A program made the translations under genes and the position numbers. 64,000 nt of DNA from JAABVD01 sp965204545 (GTDB lineage: Bacteria > Verrucomicrobiota > Verrucomicrobiia > Opitutales > UBA2995). This document shows positions 1-9,169 of this stretch, piece by piece. The notes under the pieces were generated by a model. The model searched no databases. It was not told the origin of the DNA and was given only the letters and a program-made list of their open reading frames with translations. The stretch is taken from NCBI GenBank assembly GCA_965204545.1, contig CBDBFA010000003.1, positions 682,001-746,000 on the forward strand. The letters are read 5' to 3'. Every line of letters starts with the position of its first letter. Within the stretch, counting starts at the first letter, position 1.

Positions 1-555
1 CAGGTAGACACCCTTCACCCGGCTCAATCGGTTCTCCCCCCTCAATTCCTGGAGCATCTCAGCCAATCCATCCGGATCGATCCGGCCCTCGGAATCCACC
101 GGCATGCCCAATGCTTCAATACCCAACCCCTTGAGGAGTTCCAAAAAGACGAAGTAACTGGGACTCTCTACCAGGATGATGTCTCCGGGATCGCAAAGCA
201 CTTGCACGGCCAAATAGAGCGCCTGTTGCGAACCGTTGGTTATCATCACGTTTTCCGGATGGTAGGAACGACTTTGATAGCCGTCCGCTTTGGACAACCG
301 CCTTGCCACGAGGCGACGCAAACCCGGGCGGCCAATGGTAGTGCCATATTGGAGGTATTCAGGCGCTCCGCCGCTGCTGCACAGAGAAACCGTCTCATCC
401 CTTACAAAGGAAACAGGCAGGGAATGAGTGTCGGTAAATCCGGCAGCCAGGGAGAGGATTTCAGGATTTTCCAGGGCGACCCTCATAATGTCCGTTATGA
501 CGGGGCGCTCCGCCATTCTTCCGACCCCCGAGTAGGAAATGCTTGATTTGCTCAT
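1..555 (-). CDS. PLP-dependent class I/II aminotransferase (partial, 3' end outside window)
   Basis: Only the first 185 codons are inside the window; the reading frame is open to base 1. The translation has the layout of fold-type I PLP aminotransferases of the 2-aminoadipate/LysN-like group: an N-terminal arm with SLAAGFTDTHSLP, a PEYLQYG segment, then ENVMITNGSQQALYLAV, the helix that normally contacts the cofactor phosphate. The catalytic Lys would lie beyond the edge. The start is the ATG at 553-555; a second in-frame Met lies at codon 14. It follows ftsH on the same strand after about 100 nt. The exact substrate cannot be told. Confidence 0.8.
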   Translation of the reverse strand, partial: MSKSSISYSGVGRMAERPVITDIMRVALENPEILSLAAGFTDTHSLPVSFVRDETVSLCSSGGAPEYLQYGTTIGRPGLRRLVARRLSKADGYQSRSYHPENVMITNGSQQALYLAVQVLCDPGDIILVESPSYFVFLELLKGLGIEALGMPVDSEGRIDPDGLAEMLQELRGENRLSRVKGVYL

Positions 556-657
556 GATCAAAATGCCCGGATGCTGTATAAAGCCTCAGAACAATGGGGC
601 AGCAAACAGGGTCCATCAAGTTAAACCTGCCCGTGGCGGAGGAAGGGAAACGGTCGG

Positions 658-2730
658 TCAGGCGACGGCGCCGGCGGTGTCGGCAGAGGGCCCGATTTCC
701 GGTTCCTCCTTTTTTTCGGCTGCCTTTTCCTCGTCCTTTTCCGGCTCGTCCTTTTTCCGGTGGATCAGGGTATTGCTCTCAATGGGGGTCCGTATCTCAC
801 CGTGCTCGATTATTTCCTTCACGTGGACCCCTTCGATGGTCTCATATTCGAGAAGGGATTCGGAGATTTTGGTTAAGGCTTCCCGATGTTCTCCGATAAG
901 CTGCTTGGCCCGCTCGAACTGACCCCTGACGATATTGCGGATGGCGGTGTCGATTTTTTGTGCGGTGTCTTCACTGTAGTTTTGAGTCCGCGTAATTTCG
1001 CGGGCCAGAAACATGTGCTCCCGATTTTCCCCATAGGCAACGGGGCCCAGGTCGCTCATTCCCCAATCGCATACCATGTGACGGGCCAGGCGCGTGGCTT
1101 GTTTGATGTCCATGGCGGCGCCGTTGGAAAAGTCACCCGTTTCAATTTCCTCCCCGATTCGCCCCCCCATGGTGACACATATGAGGTCGAGGATTTCCCG
1201 TTTGGAATGCCCTAGGATATCCTTGGTCGGTGTGGACATGGTCAGCCCTAAAGCGCGCCCGCGCGGTATGATGGTCACCTTGTGCAAGGCCATCTTCTTG
1301 CCTCCCAGCAAGGATTGCAGGATGGCGTGCCCCGCTTCATGGAAGGCCGTCATACGCCGATCTTCTTCGTCCATCAATTTGCGGCGCTCGCGGCCAAAGG
1401 CAATTTTGTCGCGGGCCTCGTCCATATCGTGGCGGTCGACTTCCCTTTTATCATAGCGTGCTCCGATGAGGGCGGCTTCATTCAACAGGTTGGCCAAATC
1501 CGCCCCGGAAAACCCGGGGGTGGCCCGGGCCACCACCTTGAGGTCCACGTCGGCGCCGAGTTTGATCTTCTTGGCGTGCACCTTGAGGATTTCTTCCCGT
1601 CCCACCAGATCCGGCAGATCAATGGTCACTTGACGATCGAACCGGCCCGGACGCAACAGGGCCTCGTCGAGGACGTCGGGCCGGTTGGTGGCCGCAATGA
1701 TGACCACTCCTTCATGCCCGTCAAATCCATCCATTTCCACCAGCAGGGAATTCAACGTCTGCTCGCGTTCATCATTTCCGCCTCCCAGCCCGGCGCCGCG
1801 CTGACGGCCCACCGCATCGATTTCATCCACGAAGGCAATGCAGGGGGCGTGCTTGCGCGCCTGTTCGAACATATCCCTTACCCGGCTGGCTCCCACCCCG
1901 ACAAACATCTCCACAAAATCGGACCCGCTAATGGTAAAAAACGGCACCTCCGCTTCCCCGGCGACGGCGCGGGCCAGCAAGGTCTTTCCGGTGCCGGGAG
2001 GGCCGACCATGAGAATGCCCTTGGGAATCCGCCCCCCGATGCGCTGAAACTTCTTCGGGTCCCTCAGGAAATCGATCACTTCCCCCACTTCCTCCTTTGC
2101 TTCGTCGCAACCGGCCACTTCGGAAAACGTGACCTTGTCGCGGTCGCGGGTGAGCAATCGGGCTTTGCTCTTACCGAAACTCATGGCTCCCCGCCCCGCC
2201 ATGCGGAGTTGCCGGACAAAGAGAAAGTAAAGCAGTCCGATGATGATGAGAAACGGGATCAGGCCCACCAGAAGATCGGTCAAGACACTGCTGCTCTTTT
2301 CTTCGGAAAATTTTCCTGATTGTTGCAGCTTTTCATAAATCGGCCCGGTAATCCGTCCGTCGGCCCGAAAGCGAATTTTTTCCTTTCCCTCATTAAGGCT
2401 TCCCCGGTAATAGGTGACATCCCCTGGATTTTCCGGGACGGTTTCTCCAGGATTTACATAGAGTTCCCCGGTAATGGCATACCATTCCGAGGATCCCCCG
2501 GACGGCTCCGATTTTATCGTTCCGTAGGCAATGTTGCCGCGTTCGAGTTCGGTAAATACCTGATAGGGTTCCAGTTCGATGATTCCACTCTTGTTGCCGG
2601 GACCCAGTATGAAGAGACTGGCAATGGCCAGGACCACCAGGAGCCAGATCAATGCCACCTTGGGCTGAAACCGGTCGTTGGGCGTATTCTTCAAAGGCTT
2701 CCGGCCTTTTGGATTTTGCTTGGGAAGCAT
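658..2730 (-). CDS. ftsH: ATP-dependent zinc metalloprotease FtsH
   Basis: Membrane-anchored hexameric AAA+ protease that degrades misfolded membrane proteins and short-lived regulators. 690 aa, within the family range. Membrane helices at about residues 24-42 and 153-172 frame a periplasmic domain. The Walker A motif GPPGTGKT is at 243-250, Walker B with VDEIDA at about 301-306, the second region of homology at about 349-364, and the zinc site HEAGH at 464-468. The C-terminal 35 residues are a charged Lys/Glu-rich tail, which is variable in this family. It lies 35 nt downstream of tilS, an association common in bacteria, so serS-tilS-ftsH probably form one transcript. Confidence 0.97.
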   Translation of the reverse strand: MLPKQNPKGRKPLKNTPNDRFQPKVALIWLLVVLAIASLFILGPGNKSGIIELEPYQVFTELERGNIAYGTIKSEPSGGSSEWYAITGELYVNPGETVPENPGDVTYYRGSLNEGKEKIRFRADGRITGPIYEKLQQSGKFSEEKSSSVLTDLLVGLIPFLIIIGLLYFLFVRQLRMAGRGAMSFGKSKARLLTRDRDKVTFSEVAGCDEAKEEVGEVIDFLRDPKKFQRIGGRIPKGILMVGPPGTGKTLLARAVAGEAEVPFFTISGSDFVEMFVGVGASRVRDMFEQARKHAPCIAFVDEIDAVGRQRGAGLGGGNDEREQTLNSLLVEMDGFDGHEGVVIIAATNRPDVLDEALLRPGRFDRQVTIDLPDLVGREEILKVHAKKIKLGADVDLKVVARATPGFSGADLANLLNEAALIGARYDKREVDRHDMDEARDKIAFGRERRKLMDEEDRRMTAFHEAGHAILQSLLGGKKMALHKVTIIPRGRALGLTMSTPTKDILGHSKREILDLICVTMGGRIGEEIETGDFSNGAAMDIKQATRLARHMVCDWGMSDLGPVAYGENREHMFLAREITRTQNYSEDTAQKIDTAIRNIVRGQFERAKQLIGEHREALTKISESLLEYETIEGVHVKEIIEHGEIRTPIESNTLIHRKKDEPEKDEEKAAEKKEEPEIGPSADTAGAVA

Positions 2731-2765
2731 GGGAAAGGTATTTTGCTACGGTTGCCTATAAAATC

Positions 2766-4208
2766 TTAGTGAAGGTCCCGGTAAGTCAATTGTAGTATTT
2801 CTTTTGTAGTCGAGGTTATCCGGTGGTCATGACTAACCGGCAGCCCGGGCGCCCAGAGAACGAGCGAGCTTGCTGTTGTGACCACGGGCAAGCGTTTTCG
2901 TTCCCCTCGGGCAATTTTTCTATCTACAAAAAGGTCCTGCAACTTCCGGCTTCCCGGCGCATTCAGGGGGCGATAGCGGTCGCCGGGTTGCCAGGGTCTC
3001 ACCAGCAAAGCATCCTCCTCAAGGGCATCCCGGTCCAAAAAGACCGTCCTGCGCTCGGAATATTTCTTTCCGGACAGGCCACTGAACAAATCGCGGGTGA
3101 ATTCCCGACGGTTTGCCCGGATCCGGGTGCGGTCCGGAAAATAGATGGCGCCACCCGCCACCAGGGATACCGCAGGCCAATCGGCGGGGATTCCCGCGGG
3201 CGTTTCCTCAAACGCAATATAACCGCGATCGACGCGGACAAATCCACCTCCCATGGACCATTCAGCCGCTGCGCCCGATTCGGCGGCGTCCAGCATCTCA
3301 TCGACGCGGGCAGGCGATGCGGATTTCAACAATCCCCGCCGGTACAACCATTGATACAACCAGCGGCGCATCACCCCGCGGGGACCCGGCTCCCGGGGTA
3401 AATGGGCGGGATTATTTTCCGGGTCAGGATACCGGGACGCGGCGAGAAACCGGTCGATGACCTCGTCGGCCTCCTCCATGTATTGGCGAACCCGCGCCGC
3501 AGCCCGGACCAGATCGTATTGGGTAGCAGCCTGCCAGTCGGGTATGATTTCATTTCGAAGTCGGTTGCGGTCATATTTTCCCTCCCGGTTGCTGAGGTCC
3601 TCCCTCCAGGGAATACCCAATCCCCTGAAATAGCCTTCGAGTTCGCTGCGGGTAATGCCCAGTAGCGGCCTCAAGTAGGTTTTTTTGTCGGAAAAAGTGT
3701 GCAGCGGTCTGGGGGCGGCCAAGCCGGCCAGGTTGCTGGAACGGGCCAGACGAAGCATGAACGTTTCGAGAATGTCGTTTTGTTGATGACCCAACACCAA
3801 CATTCCTCCGCCTTTTCCCCGCAGGAAGCGGTCGAAAAAAGCGTGACGGGCTTCTCGGGCCACGGCTTCGCTTACCGGAGCATCGGCATCTCTGTCGTCC
3901 CATGAATCGCTCAAAAATGGCAGATCCAATTGCGCCGCAACGTCCGCAACGAATCGTTCATCCCGGTGGGAAGCCTCCCCCCGAAGCAGGTGATTGAAGT
4001 GAAGCACGCTCATGTCATCCCGCCTGGATGGGAAATGCCAAAAAATGAGCAATAGAGCTGATAAGGAATCGATACCTCCCGAGCAGGATAATCCCATCGC
4101 TCCGGAAGGCGCTTCCTTCAGGTAATCGACCACCCGGGAATGGAGTCGGTCCAGGGGTATCTTTTCAGCGAGCGCTTGAGCGTAGCCGGGCCATTTCATT
4201 GCAACGAT
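2766..4208 (-). CDS. tilS: tRNA(Ile)-lysidine synthase TilS
   Basis: Adds lysine to C34 of the tRNA-Ile with CAU anticodon so that it reads AUA. The N-type ATP pyrophosphatase P-loop SGGIDS is at about residues 44-49 of the longest form, followed by the typical LGHQQNDILETFMLRLAR region and a C-terminal tRNA-binding part. The longest frame starts with a GTG (4209-4211) whose last bases overlap the serS TGA stop as GTGA; an ATG four codons further in (4197-4199) is an equally possible start. Translation is probably coupled to serS. About 480 aa, normal for the family. Confidence 0.95.
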   Translation of the reverse strand: MVAMKWPGYAQALAEKIPLDRLHSRVVDYLKEAPSGAMGLSCSGGIDSLSALLLIFWHFPSRRDDMSVLHFNHLLRGEASHRDERFVADVAAQLDLPFLSDSWDDRDADAPVSEAVAREARHAFFDRFLRGKGGGMLVLGHQQNDILETFMLRLARSSNLAGLAAPRPLHTFSDKKTYLRPLLGITRSELEGYFRGLGIPWREDLSNREGKYDRNRLRNEIIPDWQAATQYDLVRAAARVRQYMEEADEVIDRFLAASRYPDPENNPAHLPREPGPRGVMRRWLYQWLYRRGLLKSASPARVDEMLDAAESGAAAEWSMGGGFVRVDRGYIAFEETPAGIPADWPAVSLVAGGAIYFPDRTRIRANRREFTRDLFSGLSGKKYSERRTVFLDRDALEEDALLVRPWQPGDRYRPLNAPGSRKLQDLFVDRKIARGERKRLPVVTTASSLVLWAPGLPVSHDHRITSTTKEILQLTYRDLH

Positions 4209-5470
4209 CACTCCAGGAATTCATCCCCAAAATAAGGTGCCAGGACTGAAGGAATTTTAATCCGGCCGTCTTCCAACACGTTGTTCTCGATAATCGCCGC
4301 CAATACGCGTGGAACCGCCAGGGCGGAACCGTTCAAGGTGTGCACGTGTACCGGTTTTAGGCCAGGGGGACGGTAACGGATATTGGCCCGGCGCGCCTGA
4401 AAGGCTTCATAGTTGCTACAACTGGAAACCTCCAACCAACGCTTCTGTCCACCGGCCCAAACTTCCAGGTCGTACTTCTTGCTCTGGGTAAACCCGAGAT
4501 CCCCGGTGCACATCAACAACACCCGGTAGGGAATTTCGAGTTTTTGCAACAGCCGTTCCGCGTCGGCCTTCAGACTTTCCAGTTCCCGGTAGGACTCGGA
4601 TGGATGCACCCATTTCACCAATTCGACCTTATCGAATTGGTGAACCCGGTTCAAACCGCGCACCATTTTTCCATAACTGCCGGCTTCCCGGCGAAAGCAA
4701 GGCGAATAGCAGACGCGGTAAACCGGCAGCTCCGCTTCATCCAGAATTTCGTCGCGAAAAAAATTGGTCACCGGAACTTCAGAAGTCGGGATGAGGTAGA
4801 AATCATCCCGGGAAATTACGTACATCTGTCCCTCCTTGTCGGGCAACTGACCGGTGGCGGTGGCGCTGGCCCGGTTGACCACCAACGGCGCAGTCAACTC
4901 CTCGTAACCGTTGCCGAGGGCTTCATCCAGGAAAAAATTTATCAGGCTTCGCATCAGCCTGGCCAACCCGCCCCGGAAAAAGGGCCAACCGGCGCCGGTT
5001 ACCTTCGCCCCACGGGCATAGTCGGCATAATTCTTGAAGACCTTCCCCTCGAAGTGGGGACGGGCATGAGGGGAGACGCCGCCGGGGTCCCCCCAGGATT
5101 GGTGCACTACATTGCCGTTGGGGTCTGGCGCTACCGGAACCGAGGCATGGGGTATATTGGGAAGGGTCAGCAGTTGAGCCTTCCAATCCGCCTCCAGTGC
5201 CTTCAATTCGGCATCCCTCGCTTTTACTTCGGAGGAAACGCCCCGCATTTCCCCTACCTTGGCCAAAAATTCCTGCGAACCCTTTTCCAATGCGGCCATT
5301 TCCTGGTTCACGCCCTTTTGTCGTCCGCGAAGCCGTTCCACCGATTGGATCAGGATGCGCCGCTTTTTGTCCAGTTCCAGGATGGCATCGAGATCGCAGT
5401 CGATTCCCTTGTCGGCAATGGCTTTGAGCAGACGTTCCGGTTCACGGCGCAAGACCTCTAAAGCTATCAT
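4208..5470 (-). CDS. serS: Seryl-tRNA synthetase
   Basis: Class II aminoacyl-tRNA synthetase charging tRNA-Ser. 420 aa. The N-terminal 100 residues form the long antiparallel coiled-coil arm that grips the tRNA long variable arm. The catalytic domain shows motif 2 (VCYSPCFRREAGSYGK) and motif 3 (LNGSALAVPRVLAAIIENN), and TSEVP, the serine-binding loop. The start MIALEVLRREPE matches the usual N-terminus. Its stop overlaps the start of tilS, and it is the first gene of the serS-tilS-ftsH group. Confidence 0.97.
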   Translation of the reverse strand: MIALEVLRREPERLLKAIADKGIDCDLDAILELDKKRRILIQSVERLRGRQKGVNQEMAALEKGSQEFLAKVGEMRGVSSEVKARDAELKALEADWKAQLLTLPNIPHASVPVAPDPNGNVVHQSWGDPGGVSPHARPHFEGKVFKNYADYARGAKVTGAGWPFFRGGLARLMRSLINFFLDEALGNGYEELTAPLVVNRASATATGQLPDKEGQMYVISRDDFYLIPTSEVPVTNFFRDEILDEAELPVYRVCYSPCFRREAGSYGKMVRGLNRVHQFDKVELVKWVHPSESYRELESLKADAERLLQKLEIPYRVLLMCTGDLGFTQSKKYDLEVWAGGQKRWLEVSSCSNYEAFQARRANIRYRPPGLKPVHVHTLNGSALAVPRVLAAIIENNVLEDGRIKIPSVLAPYFGDEFLE

Positions 5471-5545
5471 GGCACATTCCTGGTTGAAAAGCGGGCTACC
5501 CTAGCCCCGTCTCTCCGCAGATTCCAAGTAAAATCCGGTGGATCC

Positions 5546-6718
5546 TCAGAACCGGCACACTGGGCTGAGAGTATCCTCCAAGCGTTCGAGAGCTTTCGCC
5601 AGATTCTCCATGGAATTGGCAAAGGAAAAACGCAGATAACCCACTCCCTCGGCTCCAAAACCGTCACCTGCCAGACAAGCCACACCGCCCTCATTCAATA
5701 GAAAGTTCTCCAGCTCCCGGGAAGTCAGGTCGAATTGGGAAACGTTGGCAAAGCAGTAAAAGGCCCCCTTGGGAAGACGACAGGATATTCCGGGAATCCG
5801 GTTGAGGCGCTCCACAAAGAAATCGCGCCGCTTGAGGAATTCCCGGCGCATACGTTCTACCGCATCCTGAGGTCCGGTCAGGGCTTCCATGCCGGCCCGC
5901 TGAATAAACGTAGTGGTACAGGAATTGCTGTTTACCATCAGGCGCTCGAAGGAATCAACCAACCACTCCGGCAGGATTCCATAGCCCAGGCGCCAACCCG
6001 TCATTGAATAGGTCTTGGAAAATCCATCCAGAATAATAGTGCGGTCTAGCACATCAGGAAATTGGGTTATCGATTCAAATCGCCCTTGGTAGAGCAACCG
6101 GGAATAGATCTCGTCCGCCAGGATGATGACATCGTGCCTTATGCAAAGCTCGGCCACCGCTTTCAAATCATCCCGGGAGAGGATGCCGCCGGTGGGATTC
6201 TGGGGGGTATTCAAAATCAACAACTTGGTGCGATCGGAAATGAGGCTTTTCAGGCGATCCAATTCAAAGCTGAAGTCCTGGGCCTCGACCAGAGGCATGG
6301 GAACGGCTTTTCCGCCAATGTAGTCGATCATGGAACGATAAATGGGAAATCCGGGATCGGGATACACGACCTCTTCCCCCCGCTCCACCAAAGACAGCAA
6401 GGCAAAGAATATGATGGGTTTGCCGCCCGGGGTGACCACGACTTGGGAAGGACGCGCCTCGATGCCCCGGCTCTCCGAGATGTGCCGGGCAATCAGCTCC
6501 CGGAATTCGGGCAAACCGCAGGTGGGTCCATAACCGGTCCAACCCTCGTCTATAGCACGTTTGGCCGCTTCACATATGTTCGGCGGCGTGGGGAAATCCG
6601 GCTGCCCGATTTCCAAATGGATGATGGACCGGCCTTCCGCCTCCATGGCTTTTGCCTTGGCCAAAACCCCGAAGGCAGTCTCGGTCCCAAGTCTTTGTAC
6701 GGCAGAATTCAAATACAT
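5546..6718 (-). CDS. Pyridoxal phosphate-dependent aminotransferase, aspartate aminotransferase-like
   Basis: 390-aa class I/II aminotransferase. Visible: IIHLEIGQPDFPTP at the N-terminus, YGPTCGLPEFRELI, VVVTPGGKPIIFFAL at the cofactor phosphate site, LNTPQNPTGG, ILADEIYSRL and the PLP-lysine motif SKTYSMTGWRLGYG. This is the pattern of bacterial aspartate/aromatic aminotransferases of subgroup I-gamma, but substrate choice cannot be settled by motif. Its start is 75 nt downstream-side of serS in the opposite reading order: it ends 75 nt before serS begins? More precisely, its stop at 5546 precedes the serS start at 5470 along the transcript, so it could head the serS-tilS-ftsH transcript. 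It diverges from the LOG-like gene at 6818. Confidence 0.88.
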   Translation of the reverse strand: MYLNSAVQRLGTETAFGVLAKAKAMEAEGRSIIHLEIGQPDFPTPPNICEAAKRAIDEGWTGYGPTCGLPEFRELIARHISESRGIEARPSQVVVTPGGKPIIFFALLSLVERGEEVVYPDPGFPIYRSMIDYIGGKAVPMPLVEAQDFSFELDRLKSLISDRTKLLILNTPQNPTGGILSRDDLKAVAELCIRHDVIILADEIYSRLLYQGRFESITQFPDVLDRTIILDGFSKTYSMTGWRLGYGILPEWLVDSFERLMVNSNSCTTTFIQRAGMEALTGPQDAVERMRREFLKRRDFFVERLNRIPGISCRLPKGAFYCFANVSQFDLTSRELENFLLNEGGVACLAGDGFGAEGVGYLRFSFANSMENLAKALERLEDTLSPVCRF

Positions 6719-6817
6719 GGCGAATGGTCAAGTTCCTGAATGTTCTCAACAAGGACAAGGTTTTCATGTTTAAACCATAAAAAAGAGGCGTCAGCCTTCC
6801 GAATTGTTCCATCTGTC

Positions 6818-7363
6818 ATGCCAAAAAGCCGATTAAAAATCGTTGGGGTCATGGGGTCGGGCAGCAAGTCCCACCGCCATCTCTGCCGACCGCTGGGTAA
6901 ACTATTGGCCCGAAAGCCGGTTCATTTGCTTACCGGGGGTGGCCGGGGGACGATGGAGGCCGTCAGCCAAAGTTTTCAGGAGCAACAACCGCGAAAGGGT
7001 TTGGTGGTAGGGATCCTGCCGGCCCGGTCCGGTGACGCTTCCCTGGCATCAAGGCAGGGTTATCCCAATGCCTTTGTCGAACTGCCCGTCAGGACCCACC
7101 TCCCCCTTAGCGGAACAAGCGGCCAGGATCCGCTTTCGAGAAATCACATCAACATCCTCACCGCGGATGTAATCATCGTGCTTCCGGGGAGCGCCGGAAC
7201 CCGGTCAGAGGCGGAATTGGCCGCCCGATACCAAAAACCCGTCATCCTGTTCAGTAAGGATTCGGACGACTTTGCCGCCTTTCCGGCCGACCTCACCCGG
7301 ACCACTTCCCTGGCGCAAGTCGAAGCCTTTATCGACCGCCACCTGACCGGAAGCCTGAAGTGA
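6818..7363 (+). CDS. LOG/SLOG Rossmann-fold family protein (molybdenum cofactor carrier-like)
   Basis: 181-aa cytoplasmic protein with the nucleotide-binding Rossmann fold of the LOG superfamily: KIVGVMGSGSK at the N-terminus, LLTGGGRGTMEAV as the first glycine loop, VVGILPARSG, and VIIVLPGSAGTRSEAELA, the variant of the PGGxGT motif seen in molybdopterin-carrier-like and TIGR00725-like members. The frame is open 26 codons upstream, but the ATG at 6818 gives the family-like N-terminus; no strong Shine-Dalgarno is visible. Its TGA overlaps the GTG start of the next gene (GTGA), so the two are probably co-translated. The ligand is unknown. Confidence 0.75.
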   Translation: MPKSRLKIVGVMGSGSKSHRHLCRPLGKLLARKPVHLLTGGGRGTMEAVSQSFQEQQPRKGLVVGILPARSGDASLASRQGYPNAFVELPVRTHLPLSGTSGQDPLSRNHINILTADVIIVLPGSAGTRSEAELAARYQKPVILFSKDSDDFAAFPADLTRTTSLAQVEAFIDRHLTGSLK

Positions 7364-8571
7364 CGGAGCCATTGAAACCGGACACCATTGCGGAGATCCA
7401 GGGGGAGTACGGGGCCTTCACCATTTCCGAACGCATCGTCCAAAGCATCTGGGCCTCAGGTGATTTTCAACAAAGCGAATTGACCACGGAGGAAGGTCGG
7501 CGCTTGGAAATCCTGGATTTGGGTGAGTGGAACCGATTGGCCGGTCCCGATTTCCTCAATGTGCGGCTGAAGGTGGATGGGGCATTGGTGGAAGGCGATG
7601 CCGAACTGCATTTTTATGCCGCCGACTGGAGGGCCCACGGACACGATGACAATCCCGCTTTCGAGAAGGTAGTCTTGCACATTCTGGTGTTTCCCCCCAA
7701 GTCCCTCATGGTACTGGATCGATGCCGCGTGAAAAATACCTTGGTTTTCTTGAACCTGCTTCCCCAAGGCTTGGAAAAATATGCCGAGGATGCGGCGGTC
7801 GGCGCCCTGACCGACGAAGATGCGGAAATTCTCGAGTTCTGGGTATCCCGATCCAAGGAGAAGCGGCACGCCCTGGCGACGGAATATGCCTTGCGCCGCT
7901 GGAAGGAGAAAGTGGGCTACGCCCGGAAAAGAATCAGGGCTCTGGGTTGGGAAGCCGCCTGCCACCATACTGCGTTGGAAATTCTCGGCTACCGCTACAA
8001 TCGTTCAGCCATGTTGATGGCGGGGGCTGATTACTCGTTGCCAGCCCTGCGCAGTGGTCAATTTTCTGTGGAAGATCTCTACGCGGCCGGCCGGGGCCGT
8101 TGGAAAGCAACAGGAACACGTCCCGCCAATCATCCCCTGACTCGATTGGCCCAGTATCTGAACTGGGTGCGCTCGAGACCTTATTGGCCATCCGATTTGC
8201 AATCCGTGGGCCGAGGTATGGAAAAGGCCGAAAACGGGGACATTTTCCGGACCAACCGCAGCAAGCTCCGGTGTGCCGCCTTGAAAAAGAGGCTGTCCGA
8301 TCAAATAGCTGTTGGAACGGTGGGCGGCACGCGTTTCGACACCTTGGTAATCGATGGGTTTTTGCCCCTGCTTGCCGCTCGGGAAATCAACGGCCTCTTC
8401 CCCACCTGGTATTACTGGTATCCGGGCGATATGCCCAATTCCCTGAAACGGTTCATCCGGCAGTGCGGATTGGGTGGAAATCGGGAACAGCCCTACAGCA
8501 ACGGTCTTTTCCAAGGCCTGCTCGGCTGGACGCTCCATTACCATGGACGACTTGGCCCGGATATCTCATAA
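7360..8571 (+). CDS. DUF2851 family protein
   Basis: 403 aa. Matches the DUF2851 family, cytoplasmic proteins best known from Bacteroidetes and Verrucomicrobia whose function is unknown. Family features seen are the N-terminal ERIVQSIWASGDF, the LEILDLGEWNRLAGPDF block, GDAELHFYAADWRAHGHD, and a conserved C-terminal part ending in QGLLGWTLHYHGRL. The GTG start overlaps the stop of the LOG-like gene, so they form a two-gene operon. The last codons and stop lie inside one arm of the 14-bp inverted repeat at 8555-8568, meaning the C-terminal GPDIS is supplied by repeat DNA. Confidence 0.85.
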   Translation: MTEPLKPDTIAEIQGEYGAFTISERIVQSIWASGDFQQSELTTEEGRRLEILDLGEWNRLAGPDFLNVRLKVDGALVEGDAELHFYAADWRAHGHDDNPAFEKVVLHILVFPPKSLMVLDRCRVKNTLVFLNLLPQGLEKYAEDAAVGALTDEDAEILEFWVSRSKEKRHALATEYALRRWKEKVGYARKRIRALGWEAACHHTALEILGYRYNRSAMLMAGADYSLPALRSGQFSVEDLYAAGRGRWKATGTRPANHPLTRLAQYLNWVRSRPYWPSDLQSVGRGMEKAENGDIFRTNRSKLRCAALKKRLSDQIAVGTVGGTRFDTLVIDGFLPLLAAREINGLFPTWYYWYPGDMPNSLKRFIRQCGLGGNREQPYSNGLFQGLLGWTLHYHGRLGPDIS

Positions 8572-8587
8572 ATCTTCTGCTGCGCTC

Positions 8588-8690
8588 CGGAATGACGGCG
8601 CTGGAGCGGATTTCCCTGGATTCGGGTCTTTGCAGGGTGTCGACCCGGCTTCACCCCCGAATCTGCACGAAACCCCCGCCAGCACTCGAC
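8588..8690. repeat. 103-bp direct repeat, copy 1
   Basis: Contains GGCGCTGGAGCGGATTTCC and ends in CCAGCACTCGAC. Differs from copy 2 (8947-9049) at 8591, 8595 and 8678 only. Located just after the DUF2851 stop codon. Confidence 0.85.
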
Positions 8691-8873
8691 TACCTCAGCA
8701 TCAAAAAGGCCTTTGGACCGACTAATTGAAATCCGCGGAAATTGTGCAGTTTGCGCTTTCCGCGATTCATTTTCTTCCTGATTCCCAATTGAATTTCACC
8801 CATCCGCGTCACTTGACCTGCGCTGTGCCGTGCGGAGCCTCTTGGGGGGAAGCATGGGGTAGCATCGGCACTG

Positions 8874-8940
8874 CGAGGACGCAGTAGCCCTACCAATCAT
8901 CAATAACGGTAGGGCGAGAGCATCCTTGCTCTGCCGCTGT
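8874..8940 (+). repeat. REP-like hairpin element, GGTAGGG family, single copy
   Basis: CCCTACC (about 8890-8896) and GGTAGGG (about 8909-8915) can pair, and are followed by a second hairpin AGAGCA-tcct-TGCTCT flanked by GGC/GCC. The upstream part GCGAGGACGCAGTAGCCC resembles GCGAAGACGCAGTCCCCC at about 20611, so the whole element, not only the hairpin, is shared with the tandem array at 20643-20795. Confidence 0.7.
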
Positions 8941-8946
8941 AAGTGA

Positions 8947-9049
8947 CGGTATGTCGGCGCTGGAGCGGATTTCCCTGGATTCGGGTCTTTGCAGGGTGTC
9001 GACCCGGCTTCACCCCCGAATCTGCACGAAACCCCCACCAGCACTCGAC
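8947..9049. repeat. 103-bp direct repeat, copy 2
   Basis: 100 of 103 positions identical to 8588-8690. Followed immediately by CTCCGTTCGCTCGCCACGAA and the right-hand 14-bp inverted repeat arm. In reverse orientation the end of this unit plus flank matches the degenerate copy at 16060-16115. Confidence 0.85.
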
Positions 9050-9110
9050 CTCCGTTCGCTCGCCACGAATTTTGTGAGATATCCGGGCTGGAAGAGGTGT
9101 TTAACGACCC

Positions 9111-9139
9111 TTGACATGGAAGGCGAAGCGGTTTAAACA
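9111..9139 (+). promoter_or_regulatory. Putative sigma-70 promoter of the nusA operon
   Basis: A perfect -35 TTGACA (9111-9116) is followed after 17 nt by TAAACA (9134-9139), a weak -10 with three consensus bases. It lies 23 nt beyond the repeat block and about 75 nt before the nusA start, giving a leader of roughly 67 nt. Confidence 0.5.
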
Positions 9140-9169
9140 CTGCTCCCAACACACTTTACCAATACTGGG

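Larger units (their letters stand above)
8555..9088. repeat. Mosaic repeat block bounded by 14-bp inverted repeats
   Basis: No credible gene between 8572 and 9212. The block begins with GCCCGGATATCTCA (8555-8568) and ends with its exact complement (9075-9088). Inside are two 103-bp direct copies (8588-8690 and 8947-9049, three mismatches, offset 359) and one hairpin element of the GGTAGGG family (8874-8940). The same 14-mer occurs at 24015-24028 and a degenerate copy with flanking sequence at 16060-16115, so this is a dispersed family in the genome. No transposase is encoded. It could be a non-autonomous mobile element or a cluster of REP-like elements. Confidence 0.7.

Noticed and set aside
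1282..2319. Plus-strand open frame (345 codons) opposite ftsH
   Set aside because: Antisense shadow of ftsH; no recognisable domain.
8690..8950. Possible structured RNA (SRP RNA or 6S) in the gap after the DUF2851 gene
   Set aside because: The SRP core motif and a 6S-like long hairpin were looked for and not found; the region is repeat DNA.
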